From contig JAADDN010000072.1 of assembly GCA_013153895.1 (NCBI GenBank), positions 1-30,336 of the forward strand: DNA of 30,336 bases, given 5' to 3'. Below, in pieces: positions 1 through 6,737 of this stretch. This DNA is from Thermoproteota archaeon (lineage in GTDB: Archaea > Thermoproteota > Thermoprotei > Thermoproteales > Thermocladiaceae). The first letter of the stretch is position 1. The number at the start of each line of letters is the position of its first letter. The translations under genes and the position numbers were made by a program. The notes beneath the pieces were generated by a model, which was not told the origin of the DNA, ran no database searches, and was given only the letters and a program-made list of their open reading frames with translations.

Positions 1-46
1 CTACTCCACATATGACATAACTGTGTACTACTGCTCTTATAAGCAT
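1..46 (-). CDS. N-terminal end of a minus-strand gene (truncated by window)
   Basis: An ATG at 46-44 on the minus strand opens a frame that stays open for 15 codons to the window edge (begins M-L-I-R-A-V-V-H-S-Y). A good TATA-like box lies about 40 nt upstream (82-90), which fits transcription starting about 14 nt before this ATG. Too little is present to name the product. The opposite-strand frame that covers this region runs antisense through the DUF84 gene and is unlikely to be real. Confidence 0.4.
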   Translation of the reverse strand, partial: MLIRAVVHSYVICGV

Positions 47-81
47 AGTGCGGATTATCTTGATGGGTTATCAAGCGAACG

Positions 82-90
82 ATTTAAATA
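82..90 (-). promoter_or_regulatory. TATA-like box for the gene leaving the window at base 1
   Basis: The minus strand reads TATTTAAAT just after the DUF84 stop codon, centred about 40 nt before the ATG at 46. An archaeal TATA box about 26 nt upstream of the start site would put the first transcribed base near 60. The box is almost self-complementary, so direction is set by the gene that follows. Confidence 0.45.
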
Positions 91-114
91 CCAGTCACCA
101 TTGAAAGAAGTGCA

Positions 115-660
115 CTACTCCATCCTGTACATTCGCTTTATCGGGCAAATTCTGGGAGTCAATGCCATGAGCACTGCTTGTCTAACAAGCTCACTACGCT
201 CATATTTTCCATTAGTGAGGAAACTTATGAAGCCACCCTTCTCTCCTATGTTCTCTATACCCGTAATCTCTACTACAATATCCTCAAGCTCAATATCTTC
301 ACCATATAGACGTCTCACGAAGTCTGGAGGAACCTCAAATGCTGGACTTAAGCCAACAGTGATACGTAACTGTCTATCACATATCACTGCTACAGTAACA
401 TCTACTATCCTATCAACATAGGGTATATACATTAGACCTGACTCAACACCAACATACTCATCAGCATCAACCTTATCACGTGCAGAGAACGCTCTATTTA
501 ATGCTCCACGAACAGTCTCATCTAGTGAACGTGGTTGTCTAGATACTTTACTCTCAGCATCTACAGGAATTATCTCTACCTCTATTCCAAAGGTCTCGTA
601 AGCTCTCTTCACACCTTCTATCTTTGAGGGATTTCTTGATCCAACTGCTACACGTATCAT
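115..660 (-). CDS. DUF84-family inosine/xanthosine triphosphatase (NTPase)
   Basis: A 181-residue protein of the DUF84/YjjX family, known house-cleaning phosphatases that hydrolyse non-canonical purine nucleotides (ITP, XTP) and keep them out of nucleic acids. Seen in the sequence: the N-terminal nucleotide-binding segment V-G-S-R-N-P-S-K, the family block QPRSLDETVRGALNRA (about residues 42-57), and D-E-Y-V-G-V-E-S-G-L soon after. Length is normal for the family. Its ATG overlaps the rpoL stop as ATGA, so it is the last gene of the csl4-DUF2067-rpoL operon and probably translationally coupled. The last 15 or so residues are basic and not family-typical. The cytoplasmic role is inferred from homology. 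Confidence 0.88.
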   Translation of the reverse strand: MIRVAVGSRNPSKIEGVKRAYETFGIEVEIIPVDAESKVSRQPRSLDETVRGALNRAFSARDKVDADEYVGVESGLMYIPYVDRIVDVTVAVICDRQLRITVGLSPAFEVPPDFVRRLYGEDIELEDIVVEITGIENIGEKGGFISFLTNGKYERSELVRQAVLMALTPRICPIKRMYRME

Positions 661-932
661 ATCTGTGCTAGAAGCTGCTCTTTTATAGCATCAACATCTT
701 TTAATATGTCTTGAACAACCTCCTTGAGAACTTCTATAGGATCTCTAGACTTGGTCTTCAACCTGAACTTAACATTCTGCAGAAGTGGATGATCAACGTC
801 ATACATAGCATACTCAACATCAGGATGCTTCAAGAGATACTCTAACAGTGGAGCAAAGAGAGTATGAGTCTCTCCTCTCACTAGTATCTCAAGATAATTT
901 TGATCATACTTCACAATCTCTATGTTCAACAT
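657..932 (-). CDS. rpoL: DNA-directed RNA polymerase subunit L (Rpb11-like)
   Basis: A 91-residue protein recognised as archaeal RpoL, the homologue of eukaryotic Rpb11/AC19. It pairs with RpoD to form the alpha-like assembly platform of RNA polymerase. The segment H-T-L-F-A-P-L-L-E-Y-L-L-K-H-P-D-V (residues 23-39) and the following region around D-H-P-L-L are typical of the subunit, and the protein ends in the expected long helix. Length matches the family. It lies 33 nt downstream of the DUF2067 gene and overlaps the DUF84 gene by 4 nt. A TATA-like box at 955-963 lies about 27 nt before the ATG, so besides read-through from the csl4 promoter it probably has its own promoter giving a leaderless mRNA. 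Confidence 0.95.
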   Translation of the reverse strand: MLNIEIVKYDQNYLEILVRGETHTLFAPLLEYLLKHPDVEYAMYDVDHPLLQNVKFRLKTKSRDPIEVLKEVVQDILKDVDAIKEQLLAQI

Positions 933-954
933 CGAGAGAACGTATACATGAGAA

Positions 955-963
955 ACTTAAAAT
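955..963 (-). promoter_or_regulatory. Internal TATA-like box for rpoL
   Basis: The minus strand reads TATTTTAAG here, immediately after the DUF2067 stop (966-968) and centred 27 nt before the rpoL ATG. That spacing predicts a leaderless rpoL-DUF84 transcript in addition to the long operon mRNA. Confidence 0.5.
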
Positions 964-965
964 AC

Positions 966-1778
966 CTACTCTCCCTCACCCTCCTCTTCCTCTTTACCAC
1001 GCTCCCTGATCTCTATTCCTCCAAGACCAAGTAGTCTCTCCTTAATACTCTCAACAATCTCCTCCTCACTCTCAGCCTCTCTCATCTTTCTACGTTCCTC
1101 ATCTATTCTCGTAAGTATGTCAGGATTCTCCTGCAACATCTTTAAGACCTCCTTAAGCTTCTCAAGACTCTCCTCATAACTATGTGAGAGAACTATCAGA
1201 CTTCTCTCCTCACTCTCATAAGTCTTCAATAGTCCAAACGTGAGTAGATCATTTATTGCATCCTCTATGTCTCTATCCATTATTGTGGAGTATATTGCTA
1301 TTATCCTCTTTGCTTGAGGTGTAATATCCATCTCCATCATATCCTTGTACAGTGATGATACATGTTCCACAATCTTAACAATATCTCCAAGAGAAGCATC
1401 AGTCCTCACTCTACCATCTCTAGTAAGCTCAACCTTGTGACCCATAAGCTCAAGTATCTTGAAGACCACGTCCATAGGTATAGCTGCCTCAAGTCTCGCT
1501 GACTCAAGTATTATTCTCTGATCATATGTTGCTAATCCCCTAGTCCTTCTATACATTTCTCTTACAGTTTTTGCAAGCCTCCTCAACTCTGATATTGCAA
1601 GGTTCACTTCTATTGGATCTCCTAGAAGAATTATCTCAACATTGTTACCACTTCTCGTTCTAGCATACATCTGGCTTACCTTTACCTTACGTGTAGCTAG
1701 GTCAAGAAACTTGACTACCTCCTCATTACTTCCAAATGAGAGCTTTATGGACTTGTAGTAGTATCTCTGTCTGCTCAT
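966..1778 (-). CDS. DUF2067 family archaeal protein
   Basis: A 270-residue protein that I recognise as the DUF2067 family, conserved in crenarchaea beside csl4 and rpoL; its function is unknown. Seen: an N-terminal alpha/beta part containing R-S-G-N-N-V-E-I-I-L-L-G-D-P (about residues 42-55), a basic stretch R-R-L-A-K-T-V-R-E-M-Y-R-R-T-R-G, a helical middle, and a highly charged C-terminal tail that ends in an almost pure Glu/Gly run (last about 15 residues) and is probably disordered. It starts 13 nt after csl4. The operon with exosome and polymerase genes suggests a role in RNA or transcription, but this is inference. A TATA-like sequence in the 3' end of csl4 (about 1814-1827) could give it a second promoter. 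Confidence 0.8.
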   Translation of the reverse strand: MSRQRYYYKSIKLSFGSNEEVVKFLDLATRKVKVSQMYARTRSGNNVEIILLGDPIEVNLAISELRRLAKTVREMYRRTRGLATYDQRIILESARLEAAIPMDVVFKILELMGHKVELTRDGRVRTDASLGDIVKIVEHVSSLYKDMMEMDITPQAKRIIAIYSTIMDRDIEDAINDLLTFGLLKTYESEERSLIVLSHSYEESLEKLKEVLKMLQENPDILTRIDEERRKMREAESEEEIVESIKERLLGLGGIEIRERGKEEEEGEGE

Positions 1779-1791
1779 TGTTCTTACTCTC

Positions 1792-2361
1792 TCACTCTAC
1801 TATGGGAATCTTCCTCTTAAATATCTGACCACATGAAGGACATTGTAGGTTTCTACCACGTCTACGTAGTTCAACTCTACAGAATGGACATAGAGCGTAT
1901 ATTACTCCAAGGTTCTGACCTTTCAGTGATAGCAGGAATGGTGGACCTTTTATCGATATCACCTTAGCTTTAACGATATCTCCTATTCCAACAACATCTC
2001 TAATACTCGTATTTGGTGATGGTTGATCAGAAGCTTGAACGACATGTAGTAGCCCAGTATAGCTGTGCTTCAAGATCTCTAGCTTCCCATTCTCTCTCTG
2101 TACTGCACATATCTTGATTACTGCAACCTTCTCGTTAAGCATTGCTACGACCTTACCTATAACTATGTCTCCCTGTGATGGAAGTAGCTTACTTCTGAGC
2201 GGCTGTACATGTATATCATGAGTCTTGAAGTCTCTTTTTACTAATCCTGTCACTGTAGCTCTGACGTTACCTTTCTCATCACTATACGTGAATGCTCCTG
2301 GAAGAAACTCCTCTATCACGCACAGTTCTTCTCCTGGAACAGCAATATCGCTGTTCGACAT
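1792..2361 (-). CDS. csl4: Exosome RNA-binding subunit Csl4
   Basis: A 189-residue Csl4, one of the two RNA-binding cap proteins of the archaeal exosome, which feeds RNA 3' ends into the Rrp41/Rrp42 ring. Domain order: an N-terminal domain with V-P-G-E-E-L-C-V-I-E-E-F-L-P-G (residues 8-22), a central S1 domain (about 65-150), and a C-terminal zinc ribbon with C-P-F-C and C-P-S-C pairs. All four zinc-ligand cysteines are present. It is the first gene of the minus-strand operon csl4-DUF2067-rpoL-DUF84. The palindromic TATA box at 2390-2397 lies about 32 nt before the ATG, predicting an almost leaderless mRNA. Confidence 0.94.
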   Translation of the reverse strand: MSNSDIAVPGEELCVIEEFLPGAFTYSDEKGNVRATVTGLVKRDFKTHDIHVQPLRSKLLPSQGDIVIGKVVAMLNEKVAVIKICAVQRENGKLEILKHSYTGLLHVVQASDQPSPNTSIRDVVGIGDIVKAKVISIKGPPFLLSLKGQNLGVIYALCPFCRVELRRRGRNLQCPSCGQIFKRKIPIVE

Positions 2362-2389
2362 ATCTATCTATGAGATAGCTATGTTCTGA

Positions 2390-2397
2390 CTTATAAG
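2390..2397. promoter_or_regulatory. Palindromic TATA box between csl4 and rpl24
   Basis: CTTATAAG is a perfect 8-bp palindrome. On the minus strand it is about 32 nt before the csl4 ATG, the expected promoter distance. On the plus strand it would start transcription near 2420, giving rpl24 a leader of about 40-50 nt. It may therefore serve both genes. Confidence 0.55.
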
Positions 2398-2459
2398 TCG
2401 CTCTTCGCGAAATTGAAAAATGGGAGGCACAAGCTTAAGAACCCCTACTGATAGACTCA

Positions 2460-2933
2460 GTGAAGAGACTCATGATAAACTGGGTAAAGTCTCACCATCC
2501 AAGAAAGCAGAGGAAAGCATACTTCAACGCTCCACTTCACAAGAGGCAGAAGTTTGTGACAGCACCATTATCAAAGGAGCTTCAGAAGCAGTACGGCATA
2601 AAGAGGCTACCTGTCAGGAAGGGAGATACCGTGCTCATAGTTAGAGGAGACTTCAAGGGTATAAAAGGAAAGGTAGTGAAGGTCGATCTTGAGAGAGTTA
2701 GAATATTTGTTGAAGGTGCAACAATAAAGAAGCCTAATGGCGAGGTCGTGTACTATCCAATACATCCTTCTAAGGTAGTCATAGTAGAGCTGGACCTATC
2801 TGACCCTAAGAGGAAGGAGCTCATAGAGAGGAAAAGGAAGATGAGAGAAGAGTTCCTCAAGAAGCTTCAGGAGGCTAAGCAGAAGGCTAGAGAAGTAATT
2901 GTTATAGGAGGAGAAGAGAAGAAGCAGAGCTAG
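2460..2933 (+). CDS. rpl24: Large-subunit ribosomal protein uL24
   Basis: Archaeal/eukaryotic-type uL24, 157 residues from the first possible start. It binds 23S rRNA near the tunnel exit side of the large subunit. Seen: the N-terminal basic block P-R-K-Q-R-K-A-Y-F-N-A-P-L-H-K-R and a KOW motif V-R-K-G-D-T-V-L-I-V-R-G-D-F-K-G-I-K-G-K-V (about residues 51-71), followed by a long Lys/Glu-rich helical tail. The start is uncertain: GTG 2460 and ATG 2472 are both in frame, with a stop at 2436 limiting extension; neither has a clear Shine-Dalgarno. The gene stands alone rather than inside a ribosomal protein operon and overlaps the converging acyltransferase gene by 4 nt at their 3' ends. Confidence 0.93.
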   Translation: MKRLMINWVKSHHPRKQRKAYFNAPLHKRQKFVTAPLSKELQKQYGIKRLPVRKGDTVLIVRGDFKGIKGKVVKVDLERVRIFVEGATIKKPNGEVVYYPIHPSKVVIVELDLSDPKRKELIERKRKMREEFLKKLQEAKQKAREVIVIGGEEKKQS

Positions 2934-3646
2934 ATCGTGCTCTCATATATCTCACGTTTACGTAAGTACTCATCAACGCTATATATTGGTCTAGCAGGTA
3001 CACCAGCAACAACAGTTCTTGGAGGAACATCTCTAGTCACTACAGCACCTGCAGCAACAATAGAGTACTCACCAACCTCTACTCCAGGTAGAATTATTGC
3101 ACCAGCACCTATGACAGCTCCTCTACGTATATGAGGACCTGTAATTCTCCTGCTCGGTGGATACTTATCGTTTGTAAATACTGCACATGGTCCTATAAAT
3201 ACGTTATCTTCTATAATCGTTCCCTTAGGTATGTACACGTTACTTTGTATTGATACTTGAGAACCAATAATCACATCTGCGTCAAGTATAGTTCCAGTAC
3301 CAATTCTACTCTCTCTACCAATCTTAACGTTCTCTCTAACAATCACATTATGACCAAGCTCTACATGATCTTCAATTATGGAATCCTCATATATTATGCA
3401 TCCCGATCTAATTATGACTTTAGAACCTATTTTTGAACCTGAACTAACATTATCGAGAATCTCCTCAATACTTCCTTCATGCTCTACCTTCATTATGTCC
3501 ATTATTTTCGATCTTTTAGGCATTCCTATGACAACGTTACTCATTATTAACGAGTCCTCATCTATGTAGCTTTCTCCTAGAATTATTACTGAGATGTTTG
3601 AAATTTTCCTGGTCTTGACTGTTGCTCTCTTAGATACGTAGCTCAT
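2930..3646 (-). CDS. Left-handed beta-helix (hexapeptide-repeat) acyltransferase
   Basis: A 238-residue LbH-fold transferase that probably acetylates a nucleotide-linked amino sugar. Isoleucine/valine-rich hexapeptide repeats run from about residue 68 to 210. The segment F-T-N-D-K-Y-P-P-S-R-R resembles the FTND-x-YP signature of WbpD/WlbB-type UDP-2,3-diamino-sugar N-acetyltransferases; the end D-V-P-P-R-T-V-V-A-G-V-P-A-R is the common closing motif of the superfamily. The first roughly 65 residues are an atypical extension for which I have no assignment. ATG 3646 is supported by a TATA box about 27 nt upstream (3668-3677). Exact substrate is unknown; a part in surface glycan or N-glycan synthesis is inference. 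Confidence 0.82.
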   Translation of the reverse strand: MSYVSKRATVKTRKISNISVIILGESYIDEDSLIMSNVVIGMPKRSKIMDIMKVEHEGSIEEILDNVSSGSKIGSKVIIRSGCIIYEDSIIEDHVELGHNVIVRENVKIGRESRIGTGTILDADVIIGSQVSIQSNVYIPKGTIIEDNVFIGPCAVFTNDKYPPSRRITGPHIRRGAVIGAGAIILPGVEVGEYSIVAAGAVVTRDVPPRTVVAGVPARPIYSVDEYLRKREIYESTI

Positions 3647-3648
3647 AT

Positions 3649-3677
3649 CTTTAAAAGAGGTATAGTGTAAATATAGG
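3649..3677. promoter_or_regulatory. Interleaved divergent promoters
   Basis: CTTTAAAAG (3649-3657) lies about 31 nt before the plus-strand GTG at 3684, and the minus-strand CCTATATTTA (3668-3677) about 27 nt before the ATG at 3646. Each box sits in the other gene's initial transcribed region, so only one of the two genes can easily assemble a preinitiation complex at a time. Confidence 0.5.
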
Positions 3678-3683
3678 TTATCT

Positions 3684-4673
3684 GTGGTAAAGCTGAGAGG
3701 GGACCTTCTGAAAAATGTGATAAGTATAGTTCATAGAGGAGACTTGAGATGCATAGTTGGTCCTAGGATAGGTGAGGATGCAGCTGTGATAGATGTTAGT
3801 GGGTTAAAGAACATTGTTATACATACTGACCCAATTACAGGTGCCGAGAACATGATAGGTAGACTCTCCGTCATAGTTCCATCTAACGATGTTGCATGTG
3901 AAGGTGGAGATCCAAGATGGATCTCCATAACCATGTTATTTCCTGAGAGCTATCCTGACAGTAAGATTATGATGATCTGTAATCAAATACGTGAGGAATG
4001 TAATAAACTTGGAATAGATATCGTGGGAGGACATAGCGAGTATGCTCCATCTCTAACAAGACCAATAATAGTCTCAACCTGCATAGGAACCTGCACTAGA
4101 CCTCTAGATAAGAGAAAGATACGTGAAGGTAATCTCATAGTTCTAGCTAGAAGTCCAGGTATAGAAGCATCTTTAATCATTGTTACCGATATGAGAGAAA
4201 AGTTGCACAATATCGATCAGAGGATCATAGAGAAGGTTCTATCTTTTAAAGATGAGTTATCTATAGTTTCTCTAGCTAGAAAGATAAGAGATCATGTGGT
4301 AGCAATGCATGATCCTACTGAAGGAGGAATATTTCAAGCAGTTTATGAACTAGCTAGAGCTTCAATGAGAAATATTGAGATATGGTTATCAAATATTAAG
4401 GTGAGAGATGAGATCAAGAAGATATGCGAGACAGTTGGAATAGATCCTCTGAGATCATTAAGCTCAGGATGTCTGTTAGCTATAGTTGAGAAGAAGAACG
4501 TTGACATTGTCATCGATGCTCTGAGTAGAGATGTTGGTGATGAAGTTTCAATTATAGGTGTTGTCCGTGACTTATGTAGAGAACCTAGACTCTACGTACT
4601 TGATAGAGAGCAGGGAAGTGTAGTGTTGACTATTTCTGAAGATGTTCCTGATCAAGTTATGAGTATTCTCTAA
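3684..4673 (+). CDS. AIR synthase/HypE-related ATP-binding protein
   Basis: A 329-residue member of the PurM/HypE/ThiL superfamily. Members bind ATP and phosphorylate or activate small substrates, or in HypE build the cyanide ligand of hydrogenase. Seen: the glycine-rich G-P-R-I-G-E-D-A-A-V-I-D-V near residues 27-39, a D-P-I-T-G-A segment, N-D-V-A-C-E-G-G-D-P-R-W (metal/ATP loop) and M-H-D-P-T-E-G-G-I-F in the C-terminal half, all typical of the superfamily. It lacks the C-terminal PRICY-type cysteine motif of true HypE, and no hydrogenase maturation gene is nearby, so I do not call it hypE. The GTG start at 3684 is consistent with the TATA box at 3649-3657. Substrate unknown. Confidence 0.8.
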   Translation: MVKLRGDLLKNVISIVHRGDLRCIVGPRIGEDAAVIDVSGLKNIVIHTDPITGAENMIGRLSVIVPSNDVACEGGDPRWISITMLFPESYPDSKIMMICNQIREECNKLGIDIVGGHSEYAPSLTRPIIVSTCIGTCTRPLDKRKIREGNLIVLARSPGIEASLIIVTDMREKLHNIDQRIIEKVLSFKDELSIVSLARKIRDHVVAMHDPTEGGIFQAVYELARASMRNIEIWLSNIKVRDEIKKICETVGIDPLRSLSSGCLLAIVEKKNVDIVIDALSRDVGDEVSIIGVVRDLCREPRLYVLDREQGSVVLTISEDVPDQVMSIL

Positions 4674-4680
4674 GTATCAC

Positions 4681-4689
4681 ATATTTAAG
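4681..4689 (+). promoter_or_regulatory. TATA box for the small coiled-coil gene
   Basis: ATATTTAAG is centred 28 nt before the ATG at 4713, predicting a leaderless transcript. It marks the start of the coiled-coil/kinase gene group separately from the upstream gene. Confidence 0.6.
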
Positions 4690-4712
4690 TAAGGTAGTGT
4701 ACTGATCTACAT

Positions 4713-5234
4713 ATGTCGTCTATTGAGATGCTTGAAGAGATTCTGAGAGGAATATCAAGCATGAGTGTTACTCTTCAAGAGCTTGGTAAGAGTGTTCAAG
4801 AACTTAAAGATCAGGTTCGAAATCTTCAGGAGGAGGTTAAGAAGCTGAGTGCTCAGGTAACTGTTGAACGTGGGAGAGATAGGTCTATGGAGGTCGTAGT
4901 GTTCTTGAGATCGTTATCGACTTCTATAAGTAGGTTAGAGACTAGCTTGATAGCTCATAGAGAGTTTCTTACGTCTATTAGAGATTCAATATCTAACTTA
5001 ATGAACACATTATCAACATATGCTGCAGATGTTAAAGATGTTAAGACTCTTCTCACAGTCTATCTCAAAGATGTTGAAGAGAAAATATCTTCAGCGATTG
5101 CTGAATTATCTAGGTATAGAGAAGACATGTTGACCCTGCTTGAGGATGTTAAGCTAGAGATCAGGAAGCTTAGAGAGACTTTTGATTCTCTTAAAGATGT
5201 TCTAATAAAGTTAGTTACACGTGAGAACATTTGA
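4713..5234 (+). CDS. Small coiled-coil protein
   Basis: A 173-residue protein I do not recognise. Almost the whole length has heptad-like spacing of Leu/Ile/Val: residues 5-50 form a charged stretch (around L-Q-E-E-V-K-K-L), and a second Ser/Leu-rich stretch runs from about 60 to 165. There are no cysteines, signal peptide or membrane segment, so it is probably a soluble, elongated oligomer. It starts a row of three plus-strand genes: this one, the 470-residue coiled-coil protein 41 nt later, and the Ser/Thr kinase. Its own TATA box is at 4681-4689. A structural or adaptor role with the neighbouring kinase is inference from position only. Confidence 0.75.
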   Translation: MSSIEMLEEILRGISSMSVTLQELGKSVQELKDQVRNLQEEVKKLSAQVTVERGRDRSMEVVVFLRSLSTSISRLETSLIAHREFLTSIRDSISNLMNTLSTYAADVKDVKTLLTVYLKDVEEKISSAIAELSRYREDMLTLLEDVKLEIRKLRETFDSLKDVLIKLVTRENI

Positions 5235-5241
5235 ACAAAAG

Positions 5242-5250
5242 TATTATATA
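5242..5250 (+). promoter_or_regulatory. TATA box for the long coiled-coil gene
   Basis: TATTATATA is centred about 30 nt before the ATG at 5276, in the 41-nt gap after the preceding coiled-coil gene. It predicts an almost leaderless mRNA that would continue into the kinase gene. Confidence 0.55.
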
Positions 5251-5275
5251 CCTCGTAATACAGTTGTAGCTGAGA

Positions 5276-6688
5276 ATGTCATTTTTTAGAGGATCGAGAA
5301 GGATAGACATAGAGACAGCTATTAACACTCTACTTCATCGTCTTGATGAGATTGCTAATGCAATAAACGCGAACGTTGGCGTAGTATCTGACCTAGCTAA
5401 TAGATTATCATTAATTCAGAAGTATACAGAATCTCTCATAGAGGCTTCACGTAGAAGCGATAAGACATTGCAAGATCTTGTTAGATTGATAAATGACATG
5501 GTTAGAGACATAGAGAGCAGAGTTGTTGCTGTATCTCAACTGTTAGACGGGTTTAAGCAGACTATAGATAGCTTAATAGGAATGTTTAAAGATGCATTAT
5601 CAAGGTTAACAGAAGCATATAACTCGCTTAGCACAGTATCTAGAGAGATATCTCAAAGTTTTGAAGGAATAAAGACTAGCATTGATTCACTATCCACAAC
5701 ATTATCTAGACTTGATGAGAAGCTTAGAGAGACCTTCACGAGAATGGAGGGAGTATCGGAACATGTTATAAAGATAAGCTCAATATCTGAGGCTCTTAAA
5801 CAGACATTAGACGAGATTCTTCAGAAGTATTCAGAGTTTGAGAATAAGATACGTCAGATCGCTGAGAAGGAAACTGAGCTTAGACTTAGAACTGAGGAGC
5901 TTGAAAAAGAGAGGTCTAGGTTAGAGGAGGATAAGAGAAAGCTAGAAGATTTATGGAAGAAGATCTCTGAAGCATGGCCAGTACTTTCAGAGCTTAGAAA
6001 CTTAGCTTCACAGTTATCGACTACTATAACAAAGTTTGATGAAATATTGACAACATTAATAGAGAAGGAGAAGGAGCTCTCAGAGAAGGAGGCTAAACTA
6101 CGTGAATGGGAGGCAAACCTGAAAGCACTAGAGAGAAGGCTAGAGATCGAAGCTGCGAGATTAGAGACAGATAGTGCACGTGTTAGAGAGATGTTGAAGA
6201 GAGAAGGTGAGATAAAAGCAAAATATGAAGAGTTACTCAAGAAGGAGAGGGAACTAGCTGAAAAAGAGATAGAATTACTCAAGAAAGAGGAGGAGTTAAA
6301 AATGATGGAACAGAAGCTTGAAGCTAAGAGACAGGAGATAGAGAAGCTTGAAGAAGAATTAAAGAGACGTGAAGAAGAATTGAAAAGGCTTGACCAGGAG
6401 ATAAGTATGAGAAGGAAAGAGCTCTTTGAAAAGATAGAACCACTAATGACAAAGCTAGTAGAAGAAGAGAGAAAGCTCGTAGAGTGGGAGAGAAAACTGC
6501 TTGAGAAGGAGAGAGAACTAATAAACTATCAGAGAGCACTAGTCGTAAGAGAAAGTGCACTAATAGAGTTGAGGGATAGGTTAATGCAGGAGAAGCAGGA
6601 GATAGAGAGATTGAAGAAGTATATTGAGGAGCTCGAGAAAGAGAGGGATGAACTTAGAAGGAAGCTAGAAGAGCTAACTAAAACGTAG
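5276..6688 (+). CDS. Long two-part coiled-coil protein
   Basis: A 470-residue protein I do not recognise as a named family. Two regions differ in style. Residues 1 to about 190 are Ser/Thr/Leu/Ile-rich helices resembling the neighbouring 173-residue protein (repeated blocks such as S-L-S-T-T-L-S-R-L-D-E-K-L). Residues about 190 to 470 are an almost continuous highly charged Glu/Lys/Arg coiled coil, with a short break around A-W-P-V-L-S-E-L. It has no cysteine, signal peptide or membrane helix. An SMC/Rad50 arm is unlikely because there is no Walker A or ABC signature. A TATA box (5242-5250) precedes the ATG; the kinase gene begins 49 nt after its stop with no obvious promoter, suggesting one mRNA. 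Confidence 0.78.
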   Translation: MSFFRGSRRIDIETAINTLLHRLDEIANAINANVGVVSDLANRLSLIQKYTESLIEASRRSDKTLQDLVRLINDMVRDIESRVVAVSQLLDGFKQTIDSLIGMFKDALSRLTEAYNSLSTVSREISQSFEGIKTSIDSLSTTLSRLDEKLRETFTRMEGVSEHVIKISSISEALKQTLDEILQKYSEFENKIRQIAEKETELRLRTEELEKERSRLEEDKRKLEDLWKKISEAWPVLSELRNLASQLSTTITKFDEILTTLIEKEKELSEKEAKLREWEANLKALERRLEIEAARLETDSARVREMLKREGEIKAKYEELLKKERELAEKEIELLKKEEELKMMEQKLEAKRQEIEKLEEELKRREEELKRLDQEISMRRKELFEKIEPLMTKLVEEERKLVEWERKLLEKERELINYQRALVVRESALIELRDRLMQEKQEIERLKKYIEELEKERDELRRKLEELTKT

Positions 6689-6737
6689 AAGAGCGTAAAG
6701 AAACACTGAAAACAGAGCTAATAGTGATTAACAGGTA

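Noticed and set aside
23..421. Plus-strand open frame of 132 codons
   Set aside because: It runs antisense over the well-supported DUF84 gene, starts with GTG and has no recognisable protein features.
2420..2644. Plus-strand open frame of 74 codons starting at the predicted start site of the palindromic TATA box
   Set aside because: It overlaps uL24 in another frame and its translation has no protein-like pattern; uL24 is certain.
3684..4673. Hydrogenase maturation protein HypE
   Set aside because: The C-terminal cysteine motif is missing and there are no hyp or hydrogenase genes nearby.
5276..6688. SMC or Rad50-like ATPase
   Set aside because: Only the coiled-coil part resembles these; there is no Walker A, Walker B or signature motif.
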